Below, piece after piece: positions 1 to 13,531 of a DNA stretch of 64,000 bases (position 1 is its first letter; every line of letters starts with the position of its first letter). Below the pieces are notes generated by a model. It saw only the letters and a list, made by a program, of their open reading frames with translations. It was not told where the DNA came from and searched no databases. Made by a program: the position numbers and the translations under genes. The DNA is from Dolomedes plantarius (taxonomy: Eukaryota; Arthropoda; Arachnida; Araneae; Dolomedidae). The DNA lies in assembly GCA_907164885.2 (NCBI GenBank), contig OU015501.1:24809591-24873590 (forward strand), read 5' to 3'.

Positions 1-967
1 TGTTTTTCGATACTTGAATAATTTTCGAATGAGAAATACCCCACTGAGACAGGATTTCAAAACTATTACTTTCATAAATGAGGATACATTCCACAAAGTT
101 GCCAGTATAGGATGAGTTCTTGAGACGAGGAGAAATTATCGCTTTTCTCTCCCCACTAATGAGAAATATATAATTAGAACAAACCGTTAATTGAATCTGT
201 TTGAAAATCTAATTTTTTTTCGATTCACTAAGCCTAACAAATTATATTTATGCATCATTTTATATAGTAATCATAGTGTAATATTGATTCACAAAGGTAG
301 GCTTCACTTTTCATTCTTGGCAAAATAATTCCACTTTAAGGATTAATATATGGGTTTAAATTAATAGAGACATATACGGAGATTGATTTTGCCTGCATAA
401 TAAATATTATTTGGAACTAATTTCTACTATTGATTAAAAGATGCATCCTATGGGGGGAGTTGAAGGAAGGCTTCTGTTGTTTTCTGATCCTTTTCTAGAG
501 AATCAATACGAGATTTATGCTAAGCCAAGTTGCGCTGAAAGTATCATATGCGTATTTCATTATAAAACATCTAATGCCCTAAACTAAAGATTCCTAATAA
601 AAAGAAATATTTTTATTTAGTTTTCTAAAGTTGATAGGTACTCGTCATATTGGATTCATATAGCATTCCACATTTATTCTAATATCAACCGTTTAAAAAG
701 ATCTTTCTGATTGACTGTCAGCTTGTATTTAAAAACTCATGCAATAATGCTGTACCTGACTTCAGAAGAATAAATGATACATATTTTAAGTAATACACTT
801 CTAAAAAGCAGCAACTAATATTTTAAAATTTAAATAAATGTGTATAAATTTGGTGTGAGTCTCTGTTAGAAATTTTATCTTTTCTAAAGATTAAAGTTCA
901 AGCATTTCTAAAATTTTCTTATATATATACACATACATACATACATACATACAAAGTACATAAAGAG
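1..967. other. AT-rich intergenic DNA, no gene seen
   Basis: I see no convincing coding region, structural RNA or transposon end here. A short (ACAT)n microsatellite lies at about 930-953. The rest is AT-rich sequence with frequent stops in all frames. Confidence 0.6.
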
Positions 968-1686
968 TCGATTCAATAGGCACCAAGTTGAAAGAGGCGA
1001 CAAATTGAGACAGAGCCAAAATCCAAAATTTTTAACAAATAATCGAAAAATATTAACTGTCAAATCTGAAGTATGAAAAAATTCGTAAAAATATACAAAT
1101 ATAAGAGAATATTTAGGCTATTTTGTTATAAACTATTGAATTTGAGATCCCAAAGAATAAATTTTAAATACGTATACTTTGTTGTACGTATACTTCCAAA
1201 CTTTGTTGTAGATATAAGAATTCTACTAACACAACCTGACAGTGTAGCAGCAGCTAAGCACAGTGTTTCTCAGCTGAAAAGTTAAGAGAATTATCTCAGA
1301 ACAATAACCCAAGAGCGATTGAATAATCTAGTAACAGTTTCTACAGAAAAGACGGTATCTAAAATAATTAATTACAGAGATGTAATCACACAATTTGCTG
1401 CCATAAAGCCTCGAAGATTGATTGAGACATTATTTTTATTACATAATAAATTATACTCAAATTTATTTACTTTTTCTGTTTTTTAAGTTTTGTCATTTAC
1501 ATTTTTTATGTTTTTTTAAATAAATAAAATTTTTAATGAATACATATTTTTTTTCAAAATTATCATTATTCAAAAGGTAGACTATTTCTAATGGAGATAC
1601 GTTCATTAACTTAGAGTCTCTCTGAAAATTTGAAAAGTTGCCGTTTTTAAAACTTACCTCAGGTGCCACGATGGATCGGCCCGGCT
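968..1686 (+). mobile_element. Decayed hAT-type DNA transposon remnant
   Basis: The segment holds a hAT transposase tail (annotated separately) between two similar, inverted GC-richer ends. The left end is around 968-995, reading CGATTCAATAGGCACC. The right end is around 1661-1686 and reads GCCGATCCATCGTGGCACC on the reverse strand. hAT elements often have such degenerate subterminal repeats. No clean 8-bp target duplication is visible, so the borders are approximate. The assignment rests mainly on the protein remnant. Confidence 0.5.
1187..1434 (+). pseudogene. hAT transposase C-terminal dimerisation domain, broken
   Basis: This frame encodes a stretch resembling the hAT C-terminal dimerisation domain. 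Landmarks are DIRILLTQPDSVAAAKHSVS, then NYLRTITQERLNNLVTVST, then a segment ending ITQFAAIKPRRL. In intact hAT proteins the matching motifs are LTxPxSVAxxERSFS, the YLRSTMSQERL helix and a terminal KKARR-like patch. The conserved Glu-Arg of ERSFS has become Lys-His, and an in-frame TAA sits at 1283-1285. Only the last ~80 residues of a protein normally several hundred long survive. The family match is good but the gene cannot be functional. Confidence 0.7.
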
Positions 1687-2196
1687 ATATATATATATAT
1701 ATTTGTCATGTCAAAATAGTATTCCCCATTCCCTAACGTTATGAATTTCATTCTCTAACTTATTTTCACCGATAAGTTTCTAATTTTCATTAAACCTTTT
1801 ATAAACTTTCCGTAAGTTTTATATCCACCCTCAGGCACACTACGAGCAAAACATTATCGGGAGAAAACAACCTCCTTGCAATTTTAGACTACATGGCAGT
1901 ACCTTATTTAGGCATATAAGTAAGTTCGAAGGCTTACTATCACAATCCTGACCAGAAGGAAAGTTCCATTACAAGAATTTGGGATTGAAAGTGACGTACA
2001 ATTGTCTTTTAAGATTTACACTCTTCAGATTGACTCGACAATTCCTACAGGAATGAACTCATATCTCTCGCGCAGAATGTCTCAATAAAAGTGTTTTTAT
2101 ACATGGAACTGTGTATATATTACTGAAGCTTGATCCACTTGTACCTACGAGTACAAATTTCACGATGAGTTCCAGCTTTAATATTTTAATCTAATA

Positions 2197-2198
<2 letters not shown>
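1687..2198. other. Non-coding spacer, nothing recognised
   Basis: Apart from a short (TA)n run at 1684-1701 I see no gene, repeat end or RNA structure. Confidence 0.55.

Positions 2199-2262
<64 letters not shown>
2199..2262. repeat. (TA)n microsatellite, insertion site of the LTR element
   Basis: An uninterrupted TA dinucleotide array directly abuts the first base of the left LTR. TATATATAT follows the right LTR at 7817. The LTR element therefore appears to have inserted within a TA array, which makes the exact target duplication unreadable. Confidence 0.9.
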
Positions 2263-2273
<11 letters not shown>

Positions 2274-2855
2274 AAACTAGTAATTTCTTAATTCAACAAT
2301 CTTAACATTTAAAAACTATTAATTCCTCACTTTACTATTCCAAATTACAAACCCTTTTTTAATTCCTTGAAACAGGTAATTCCCTTTGGGCATTCGCGTT
2401 AAATTCCATTTTAAAATCTAACATTATTCTAAATTCCCTGCGGCGTTCGAAACTAATTTCACTTTTGATTCTAAGTTCTAATATTAAATGGCTGAATGTT
2501 GACTCGAAAACTAAAGTTGCGTGGCGTCACTAGAGAGTAAATCAGTTCTGCGCATCAATACTAACTTTTAACCAATCAGCTATTAAGACACACCCTTTAA
2601 TCACGTGATGAGATGAACCTTTAAAACTATCTGGTGTCTAAAATTAGACACACTCTGTAAGAATCGGTCTGTCATATAATCCCGGGCGGACGACTTGGAA
2701 AACTTAATAAAATGTTTTAGATTCAATTACGTATCTGTGGTTCCTGTGTCTGCGTTGGGAGTCTTTGCGGGAAAATGCTCGGTTTGTCATCATGTGTATC
2801 GGCGACGTCATCCACTCTGGCCTGTTATTTGTTCCTCCATGTCGCCGATATTACA
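2263..2855 (+). repeat. Left LTR (593 bp)
   Basis: Direct copy of 7208-7816. It lacks 16 bp present in the right LTR between 2482 and 2486. The short AAT repeats at the gap suggest a small deletion here. A CCAAT box, palindromic E-box, TTTAAAA motif, downstream-promoter-like GGACG and an AATAAA signal occur in the order expected for U3-R-U5. A 67-codon frame beginning at 2695 is carried in both LTRs but needs no coding explanation. Confidence 0.8.
2572..2711 (+). promoter_or_regulatory. LTR promoter and polyadenylation signal cluster
   Basis: CCAAT lies at 2572-2576, the palindrome TCACGTGA (E-box) at 2601-2608, TTTAAAA at 2620-2626, GGACG (matching a DPE) near 2688, and AATAAA at 2706-2711. 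The same order recurs in the right LTR. Such spacing is typical of a Pol II promoter followed by a poly(A) signal within U3/R. Factor binding and start site are inferred, not shown. Confidence 0.5.
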
Positions 2856-5046
2856 AGAAAGTCGGCTGGAATACCTTCCCATCAGACACAGGCAGTAATT
2901 TTTTTTTCCGATTCAACCCGAGCGCAAACAACAGAATCAGAGTGTCCCGGTCTCCGCCATGTCTTAACAACATTCGTCTACGCTGGATAATTTCGGAGTT
3001 CCCGTCAGCCATGTGGTGTGGCGCGTTAGCTCCCAATGTCTTTCCAACGAAATAAGCGGGAGTACATCGTAAAATTTTGTGCGCCTTCGACGCTCCTATT
3101 TTTTTTTTCTCTCTCTTCTCTCGTCTTGCCGTGTGATGACCAGCAATTGTGGATTTAAATTCATCGTTCTTCTATCCGGATTTCAAAATGTGCTTCTTTT
3201 TTTTTTTTTTTTTTTTCTTGCCTCGTGACGACCAGTGACTGCGGATTTAAATTCTTCGCGAGTATCTTCAACAAAAGTGTGGGCGAAATCGAAAGTTAAT
3301 TTCTAGCCATGTTCTCCTTAGTGAAAAGTTCTATCAGCGTTCTATCGTGCGGTGTTTTGTCAAACAGCGTGATCACCATTTAAATTCTTCGCGAGTGTCA
3401 TCATGTAAAAAGTGCGTAATCCCCACCATTTAAAAATCATCAGTGAAAGTATTAGGTCATCGAAATTGTGTGCATAACAGAAAAATGTGTTCGCGATACA
3501 ACTTCGTTCCAGCAGTTCAACGCAATAGTGCCTTCTTAAAATGTTACCTAAAGGAAAGGTTCTACAACTTCCGAAAGAAAAAAAAAAAAAATTTTCTTTT
3601 AAAGTGCTCTTTCATAGTGTTCCAATTGGGATACTGTGTACTAGGACTAACTAAGCCAAGAACTTCACCAAGATAAATTCAGAACCGAGCTACAAATGTT
3701 AAAATTATGAAGATATGTAATAGTGAAAATTAATAAGGATAATGGTAAAAAGTGTGAATAACCACTTCAATTGGTAAGCTAAAATTTACGAATTATTGTT
3801 AAGGGTGAAAAATTTTAATATTAATAGATACTGATAAAAATTTATTATAAATGTGTTTCGGTGAAAGTATTTTCAAATTATTGATTTAATTAAGTACTTA
3901 TGATAAAAAATAAATCGATAAAAAGTAAAACGAAAGTAAAAATCATTGGTTTAAAACGTGTATTTTGTTTTTGATTTTAAAATGTTTCATGTTGATTTGC
4001 ATTTTGATAGAATTTTAAGAGTATATTTTTTCCTATTATAAGATATTTGAATTTAAAGAAATTTTTGAGACTTATATGTGATAAATTTATTATAAGTGTG
4101 TGTTTTTAGTGTAATTTTATAATATTTCCATGTTCTTTTTCTGATAATGAATATTTTAGTGTTTTAAGATAATTAATGATCCTTGGTTACGTTAAACTGA
4201 AATATTAAATGAGTAAAGTAATGTTATGAGTATCTAATTTTGCACGCAGTTCTGAATCGTCGCGGAGAAAAAGAAAATAACAAATCATTTCCGTTTTCGA
4301 GCGCGTTGTATTACATTTCGAAGGTCGCCTCCGCAATAAATTTGAATGCTCAGCATTAGTTTTGTAAACACGATCACGAAAAGAGCCAAACTTGTTTTGA
4401 TTCATTTAACTTAGAATTTTTGCGACTATACATTTAAACATGATGCCTGTGGTTTTGGTTTTGGAAAATATCTGCAGGGATAACATAGTAATTTTCAGAC
4501 ATCAAGAAAATTTTATAATTTAAGTACTTTGACATATTACATTTGATGTTGAGACCTCGTAAATTGTTCTACGAATTGAAGTAAAGGAGATTTCCGGTGG
4601 TTTGAGTCGACAGACAAAAGGCGTTCTATGGATTTCATATAAACGGAACGTCTTTATAACATGACTTAGGGTGCCAAAAACCACAATTGGAGAATTAAAA
4701 AACCATTGTATGTTATATTTGGTTCATCCGCCCCAGAAAATTCTCGAAATAGAAATAATGAAGAATAATAAATAAATAGGGAAGATAATATTATAATGAG
4801 AAATATGTTTTAAGATATTAAATACAAATGATGAATATTTGGGAACTTTACAGCGAGGATTCATACCGAAATGTGATATAAGAAAAGAAAAATTAATTTT
4901 GGTTTATCGATTTCATGATTAACTTAATAAAACTGAGATGGGTATTGGTAAAAGAATTTTGATTATTTGTGTCAATTAATAGAATAATAGTTTGAAATTT
5001 GAACATTAACATTAAATTATGGCAATTGATAGAGAATATTAAGGTA

Positions 5047-5072
5047 TTATTATTATTATTATTATTATTATT
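5047..5072. repeat. (ATT)n microsatellite inside the LTR element
   Basis: About nine tandem ATT trinucleotides in the gene-less interior. Confidence 0.9.
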
Positions 5073-7207
5073 GGTATTAGAAATATTTTATTAGTGTGTG
5101 TTTAATACTTTCATATGTTGTGTATTTTGGATTCTATTGAATATAAAATTGATAAACAAACTTTCACACTAAACGAGATTCTGAAATTGTCCATGCTTGC
5201 AGATTGAGATATTATAATGCACCAGAGAACTTAAAACTACACCACGAATAATGACAAACATTAGATCCATTTTTCTTTCTTTTCTATGTGATGCTTAACA
5301 TCATTATATATTTTAAATTGATATAATTAATTATGTGTTGTCCTACTAAAGATATATTTAAAAAAAAACAAAAAAAAAACTGTCTAACTTAAACTTTCTT
5401 CTTAAGAATACTATTATATGTGAATTTTTTTTGGATCTCAATTTAAACACCGACTATGACAACTCTACTTCTTTAACCTTTCAGTAAATTTCCTACTTCT
5501 TGAAAAACACTTTCCTATCACCCAACTCTACAAGCGCGTTGGATGTCGTCCCAACTGTTTAAGATCTTATTAATTTTTTTTACTATTTGTTTTTAATTCA
5601 ACAACTCAGTCACTTAAAGTGCTGAAGACTATTTGCTTGAGTAATGACTAAAACAGGGCTGGGATGGCCACTCCTTTTGTCCTCCCATTTCTATATATTA
5701 TACTCCCACAGGTATGACAACTGCACCTTTTCCTTTTTCTCCATCTGTGTACTATGCAAGATGCTGTTTTCCAACGCAGTCATATTCTGTCGGAGATTTA
5801 CGGTTAGTCCACTGTACGGCTAAAAGACTCTTCCTCCTTATTAGTCAGAGAACAATATGGAGAAAGAAAACCCACTTGTTACACAAACATAAACACAACC
5901 CTCACTGCTTAGAGGTAGAATTAAAAAATTTGAAACTAAGAGTTTGGGTAACACACATACAACAAGGTACCTTCAACACAAAAAATTGGATATCCACGTA
6001 GAATTAAAATAAGTGTACACAAATGAATAGTAAATAAATAATTTGAAAATAAAGTGAAAAGTATTGAGAATAAATAAAGTTATAAATAAATAAATAAAGT
6101 TAGAATAAATATGAATAAGTATAACTAAAGAATATTGAATAGAATTTTGGAATGAATAACTATTGTCGAAATAAAATGAATATAAGAAATGATGAAATGA
6201 GAATAATAAGAAATATAAAAGATATTCAAAAGAGATTTTTGTTAATAATAAGTAATATTGAAATAAAGGAGATAATGGATATTAAGAAAAAATAATGAGA
6301 TAAATAAAGATACGAAAACTAGATAATGAGTGATATGTTTTGTAATTTTTATGTACAATTGATATATTTGAAGTGTGATTTTATTAAATCTTGTGATTTT
6401 TATTGAAAGTGTGATTTTTATTATAAACTGTGATTTTTGTTATGTAACTAAAGGACTAATTTTCTTTATATGTAAACAAGTCGAGATAATGTGATATTTA
6501 TGCATTCTACGTTTGTGAAGCAGAAATGACACAGCACTAAAAAGACTGTGATTTTTTTTTTTAAATTGGTGTTTCTTCCTCAACATACGAATGACTGTGA
6601 AAGGACTAAAAGTGTTGCACAGATAAATCATTACAAGATAAGTAAATAAAAATTTTTTTTTGGACTCACTCCATAGTAGTGAACGTTGAGGAAGAATTTT
6701 TGAATTTTTCATCCTGTTATCAAAGTCAACTTCATTTACTTAATTTTTGTTTGTTTTAATATTTTTATTACTATGTTTTGTTATTTTGTATTATTCAAAT
6801 CGAGATGATGGTAGATATTGTATTAAATGTATGTTTATAGTGAAAATTTTTGGTAGTTTACAAATTTTTGGTTATGTTAATTGATTTTTTTTTGAGATTT
6901 TGTTGTGTGGGGAGACGTCCCTATTCAACAGGTTTCAAATACATACTTATGTAGAATCTTCAATTTAATATTATGTGTCCTTCTTTTTAGTGATTTTATA
7001 TATATTTTTCAGTAAATTTGATAATGTTGCTATGTCAGCTCATCACGTGATCTTTAAAAATTTTTTTTTGCAATTTAACTTTAATTGAACTTGAAACGTT
7101 AACTTATTCCAAATTTTTTAATGCCCATTCTTCTCACTCATCTGAGTGAGTCTGCCCTCCAATGCAGGCATTGTAGGTCAGCCTCTTCTCGGACGGGGGG
7201 GATATTC

Positions 7208-7816
7208 TATAATATTAAAAACTAGTAATTTCTTAATTCAACAATCTTAACATTTAAAAACTATTAATTCCTCACTTTACTATTCCAAATTACAAACCCT
7301 TTTTTAATTCCTTGAAACAGGTAATTCCCTTTGGGCATTCGCGTTAAATTCCATTTTAAAATCTAACATTATTCTAAATTCCCTGCGGCGTTCGAAACTA
7401 ATTTCACTTTTGATTCTAAGTTCTAATAACCTCGAGAGAAAATATTAAATGGCTGAATGTTGACTCGAAAACTAAAGTTGCGTGGCGTCACTAGAGAGTA
7501 AATCAGTTCTGCGCATCAATACTAACTTTTAACCAATCAGCTATTAAGACACACCCTTTAATCACGTGATGAGATGAACCTTTAAAACTATCTGGTGTCT
7601 AAAATTAGACACACTCTGTAAGAATCGGTCTGTCATATAATCCCGGGCGGACGACTTGGAAAACTTAATAAAATGTTTTAGATTCAATTACGTATCTGTG
7701 GTTCCTGTGTCTGCGTTGGGAGTCTTTGCGGGAAAATGCTCGGTTTGTCATCATGTGTATCGGCGACGTCATCCACTCTGGCCTGTTATTTGTTCCTCCA
7801 TGTCGCCGATATTACA
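7208..7816 (+). repeat. Right LTR (609 bp)
   Basis: Second copy of the LTR. It is preceded by a G-rich run and followed by TATATATAT, matching the TA array left of the element. It contains the 16 bp (with CCTCGAGAG) missing from the left LTR. Confidence 0.8.
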
Positions 7817-9011
7817 TATATATATGCGTGTGTACGGCAGAGGGTATTTTAAAACCCCGGTGCGGTAGCACACTAATTTCATCATTGACTGTAAATGAAT
7901 TTTTACCCATCTAAGAACTTCCATACTGGGAAACAAACATTTAACTCTAATACGAACATTTTGTACTACTTCATTACACCGTATGAAAACTAAATAGACA
8001 GTACTTGATGTAAATAGTAGATATATATGATTAGAAAACAATCCCATGATTTTAAACCATGTTAGCCTCGTTTGGAAAATAGTCTGAAGCTAATAATAAA
8101 CTCATTCTCAGGATATTTGATAATTTTAAAACTATTAAGAAGTACGATTCATCTTTTGTTAAGGATACAAAATTTAATCATTCCCTGGGAAAGTATAGTT
8201 ACTCTCCTAATAATTCTGTGTGATCCAGAGAAACAAATAATTTCCGTTTCTTTAAGCATCTTATACTACTTATATTGTCAGTATGTTATCTAGAAATAAG
8301 TTCTTGACATGCATTAAATTTCTACTATTTAGAGAAATGTAGCTGATAATTTTGCTCATTTTTGTTTTATTTGGAGAATAATTTGTTGTGGATGATAAAA
8401 CAAATAGTTATTTCGAATATTGACAAAAGCGAGAAAAGTGAAGGAAAACATTCATCCCTTGAAAAATAAAAATAAAACCTCGGTATTAACGCAAATCCTC
8501 AAGAGGTAATTATTTTATAAACATTATCATTATATGATAAGCTTCCTCAACCAACAACATGTTTTATTGTTTTGGAGACACTATTCTTTTCTCCTTAGCT
8601 ATAGCAACAATAGTTTAAAAGTTTGATGCTTTACGCGCGACAGAGTGGCTGAAGAGATAAAATGTTACAATTTTGTCATGTTATTACTGTCTTGAGTCCT
8701 TATAATGGCAAATTGTATCACGCACACTGCACATAGGAAGTATAGTAATGTTTTTCATCACGCATATAACTACGTGTTAAAGCATCCCCGCTTTAAATTA
8801 TACATTTTTTAATGTGCTGAAAATGAAGGACTGAAAATCATTTCTTATCCCACTGTTGAACTGCTGGGAATTAAATGTGTAGAATGCCACTTTTTATCAT
8901 GAAATTTCACTTTAAGCACCAGAACTACGGAAATATAGAGGGATTTATTTCATTTTGGATGGATAATTTTCTGAAGGTAAAATCTTTTAATTTATTTTTT
9001 CTATACATGGA
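7817..9011. other. Intergenic DNA, no gene recognised
   Basis: I find no transposon end, RNA gene or plausible exon. Short ORFs here are AT-rich and show no family resemblance. Confidence 0.5.
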
Positions 9012-9015
9012 TTAA

Positions 9016-9792
<777 letters not shown>

Positions 9793-9802
9793 TTAAAATG
9801 CA

Positions 9803-10172
9803 TTAAGGCATTTTGTGTTTCTGTAATATAAAAAATATTCCTTTATAAAATTTATAATTTATAATTTTATTTAAAATTTATTAGTAAGTAGCAGAATTAT
9901 TTCCACCTTGAATTGCCAAAAGGCAATATAAAAATATTCAATGTAATTACTTTATTATGTTTTGTAAAATTTTTAATCAATGTTACCTCAGTTTTTACGG
10001 AACAGAATCCAAAATTTTACTCATAGTTTGTAATTTCAATGAAATAGTGGATTCTTAGGTTTTTTGGGCTATTACGGTTTTTGTTATGGGAGAGATAAAT
10101 CTTAGATACTCTGAATGGGAGCTGTTGGGTGGTGGTTGACAGAATAATTTTTTTTCATTCTAAATAGAAAGT
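9803..10172 (+). repeat. Dispersed direct duplication, copy 1
   Basis: Matches 12300-12680 over about 370 bp with moderate divergence. Shared landmarks are GCATTTTGTGTTT at the start, GTAGCAGAATTATTTCCACC, a GTTACCTCAGTTTTTAC segment and a CAGAATAAT end. There is no coding frame and no visible TIR. It may be an unclassified repeat or a local segmental duplication. Confidence 0.75.
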
Positions 10173-12299
10173 GAAATCTTCAATTCATAATTTCTTTACT
10201 CTTAAAATTTCGATGATTTTCCGTCCACTGAGTGCGTTTTAATTGTGTAATATATATTAAGACCAATAATTTGTTAATAGTTACCTACGTTTGCTTGAAA
10301 GATGATTCTACACAAACATATGTAAGGATATTTAAATTAAAGTTTAGGTCAATTTTAAATTAAATATGTCACGGTGTCACACATTCTAATTGTTACGAAT
10401 GACAGCAAATTTATATGAAAAATTTTTAAACATTTTTTTTTTGTTTTGGTGGATGGGAAGGGGAGTGCGCTTAAAATATTATTTTCATAAAACAATTAAA
10501 ATAAACATTAACTGTTAAAATAATTAAGAAAAATATAACTTCTATATTTTGCTTAATGCAGTGAAGACTTAAGTATACAGGATTAAAGAAGAAATCTTAG
10601 GAACCTAAAAGACTTAGTATTTTCTATCGCTTTTTTCCAAATAATTATACACCAGTTTTGAAGCTATGATAAAAATATAGAATATTATACACATTTGTCG
10701 TAAATTCAATATTGAATAGCATTTGATATACTAAAGGGCAACAAAGTAATATAATAGGGCAATTTATTTCCAAAATACAGTGTACTGTAAACAATAATAT
10801 TTTTGAACTGTGTGTCTTCTGCATTCTGCAAGAATTTTAGTTTACTTTCCTTAAAATTTTTGTATTACATATATTAGGTAAAAAATAAAATAAACTATTC
10901 ATTTTTATTAATTCAAAATTTTTATAGCGGTTGATATATAAACAAATCATGATAGAAAGAGATAAATTTTTATTTTCTTACAGAAGTTTGTGATATGGAT
11001 GTGGTATGCTTAAAGTTAAGAAGTTTTATTCCCCCTTTAATACTCTTTTAGATGGAGTAACATTACCTATCACATCATGAAGTTTGGGCAAGTAGAGACA
11101 TAAATGAACACATATCGCAGTTCTAAATAGTAATAATTTTGCTATTGTAAATCAATTTACAGTTATACACATTGCACATTAAACTGTTTTTCTAGGAGGT
11201 AAAAAATGTGGTAGGGGAGACATAAATCAATAATACCCCAAGCATAGAAGTTTTAGGATCCAATATCGAAATGAAAATATTTCTCGAAAAATTCTTTTTC
11301 CATTTGAGAGGTATGCAGTTTTCATCTCCATTCTGTCAGTAAATAATCCCCAGTACTCTACTCGAATACTAAACAAAGTCTTTGTTGGAAGAGCGCCTGC
11401 GATTTATGGTGCTCATTGCCACAGAAATAGGCTGTTTTTCCTGAGGTTCTGTAAAGATGTGTTTGGATATTTTTCCATTAACGGTCTGGTGTTTGTCCGT
11501 GGAAACAAAACAAACGGCACTCGCTAAAGCTTCTGCTAGCTTTATTAACCCACGATAATTGAATCTCGTGTTTTGGGAAGAAAGCTCGGCTATGAATATT
11601 TCAGTTAGTTGCTACAATGCAAAGAGCATCGATAAACGAGCTTGAATATTCTTCTCCAAGAGTTGTACTTTTAGTAACTCTATTAAAGGAGGTTTCATGT
11701 AAATTACTATGAAAAAAAATTGACTTTTATTATTTGGCGCAACTATCACTAGTTTCTGTGAAGATTATTGAGATTGACAAATATGAGACCCAGACAAAAA
11801 TTGCTCTATAGAAAATGGAATTTACAGCTTGTGAAGTATACTGACTGAAAAACATATCTGTAACTTTTCAGTTTGCTTGAGTTGTACATAATTCATATTT
11901 GAAAGTATTACATTTTTTGAGAGGAAATTGATGAGTAATGTATGAAACTGGACATTTTCTATACTTTTCAAAGCAAACGTATATGTACAAGGAATAAGAA
12001 TTTCCTTTAAAATTATGATAGAATTTCATTCCATATGTTTTAAAACATTCGCTTGGCAAAGAAAAGTACTGTTTACACAATCATTGAATCTGGAACTATA
12101 TCTACAAATATAGGTATATAAAGAGCAATAGATGTATCTTAAATGCCTGTGACAGTTATTGAAATCATTCTTCGGTGACTGGTCGCAAAGAAGGATTTTC
12201 CAACTAAGAAGTAAATGTGAATTATAGGAGTACCTTGTATTTTGAATGTTGCTTATACATCTTATATAATAGTTGTCCTTAGCGTTCATACTGATTCCA
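10173..12299. other. Intergenic DNA with one GC-richer patch
   Basis: No gene recognised. The patch at about 11340-11660 is less AT-rich than its surroundings and carries a ~48-codon open frame starting near 11395. I recognise no family in it. Confidence 0.45.
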
Positions 12300-12680
12300 A
12301 AAGCATTTTGTGTTTATGTAATATAAAACATATGCCTTTATAAAATTTTTAATTTAGAATTTTATCGGAAATTAATTAGTAAGTAGCAGAATTATTTCCA
12401 CCTTGAAATGCCAAAAGGCAGTATAAAAATATTCAGTGTGATTACTTTATTATGTTCCATAAAACTTTTAATCAAAGTTACCTCAGTTTTTACAAAACAA
12501 AATCGAACATTTTACTCATAGTTTGTAATTTCATTGAAACAGTGGGCTGAGAAAATAGGTTCTTAGGGTTTTGGGGCTATTACGGTATTCTTTTGTTAAT
12601 GGAAAGATAAATCTTGGATACTCTGAATGACAGCTGTTGGGTGGCGGTTGTCAGAATAATATTTTTTCTTTCTAAATAGA
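12300..12680 (+). repeat. Dispersed direct duplication, copy 2
   Basis: Partner of 9803-10172, about 2.5 kb downstream in the same orientation. Confidence 0.75.
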
Positions 12681-12766
12681 TTAGATAAAGAAGCCATGTA
12701 TTATTGCTTAGATCCTTTAAACAGATCATTACGCAGGAAAATTTCTTTTGTTTGTATTATTATATA

Positions 12767-13525
12767 AGAGTGGCCTAAATGAAAGTGAGACTTTTGGTCT
12801 TTTCTGTAATGGTTTAGGTTGGAATATGTGAAGTTACAGGAAGTAATAGTGATACATGAGGCTACATATCCGCTATATAGAATCACCATGTCGGTTCAAG
12901 CAAGTGTACTAGAACTTACTAGATTTTGGATACCTAGAAAGATGAGCATGTCTGTGGAACCATTCTTGAACGATGTCCTAGACCTCTGCATCGTTAGCAA
13001 ACCTGTGGCCTTTGGAAGCCTTTTTCAGTGGACCGAAGATGTGGTAGTAGTAAGGTGACAGGTGGGGGCTATAGGTGGTATGACCGATAATCTCTCAGCG
13101 GAAGTATCTCAGCAAATCATGTCCACGGCCGTCCATTCCATAGGGATTGCCAAGTGTGCTTGACAAGGTGTCGGCATGTCCCGGGCTCACGCGTCCTTTA
13201 CGAATTTCTTTAAACCACCTAAATACTGCACACTATGACAAACACTCATGCCTATACACTTCTCTCATGCGATGATAAATTTAGGCTTCACTAACACCTT
13301 CTGCCTTCAGAAATTGAATAACCCCTCGCTGGACCTGTTTAGAAGAATGTATGCCACTGCCGTGCCTAGTTGCCTTGCTTAAACACGTTCAAACAGCCCA
13401 CTGACACTTTCCAATTGCAGCTTTGTTTTGTTACAGACAACGTCATCTACCGGCGCAAACAGAAAGCGCTGGGAATTTAAGCCCTGCCGCTAAAACAGAA
13501 GTCTCACTTTCCTTTGGGCCACCCT
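12767..13525 (-). mobile_element. Internally deleted mariner-like element, copy 1
   Basis: The termini AGAGTGGCCTAAATGAAAG (left) and the inverted AGGGTGGCCCAAAGGAAAG (right) are flanked by TA (12765-12766 and 13526-13527), as for mariner. The 759-bp length is well below the ~1.3 kb of an intact mariner. Transposase fragments are read on the reverse strand and annotated separately. It sits 5 bp from an LTR-like segment starting at 13532. Confidence 0.8.
12830..13460 (-). pseudogene. mariner transposase remnants with the catalytic core deleted
   Basis: On the reverse strand, interrupted frames give an N-terminal helix-turn-helix-like stretch (around YRHECLS, then FRWFKEIRKGR). After a gap follows the C-terminal YSPHLSPYYYHIFGPLKKAS and GHRFANDAEV...WFHRH region. 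These correspond to the mariner motifs RWVKEFKxGR, YSPDLAPxDYHLFGPLK and RFxxDEEV. The first two catalytic aspartate regions are absent, and the Asp of the third motif is replaced by Tyr. Several stops interrupt the reading. The element can only have moved with transposase supplied in trans. Confidence 0.7.
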
Positions 13526-13531
13526 TATATA

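Larger units (their letters stand above)
2263..7816 (+). mobile_element. Non-autonomous LTR retrotransposon with gene-less interior
   Basis: Two direct ~0.6 kb repeats (2263-2855 and 7208-7816) flank a 4,352-bp interior. A G-rich polypurine-like run lies just before the right LTR (about 7191-7201), as expected for second-strand priming in an LTR retrotransposon. The LTRs are the same by eye except for one 16-bp indel, so the insertion is recent. The interior (2856-7207) has no ORF over ~100 codons and nothing resembling gag, protease, reverse transcriptase, RNase H or integrase. It would therefore need another element's proteins. Size and organisation fit a large retrotransposon derivative (LARD). 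I could not identify a tRNA primer-binding site. A head-to-tail duplication is the alternative, but the G-rich run and LTR signals argue for a retroelement. Confidence 0.75.

Noticed and set aside
2695..2898. ORF starting MENLIKCFRF, repeated at 7656
   Set aside because: It recurs because it lies in both LTRs. It overlaps promoter/poly(A) sequence, continues differently after each LTR and matches no protein family I know.
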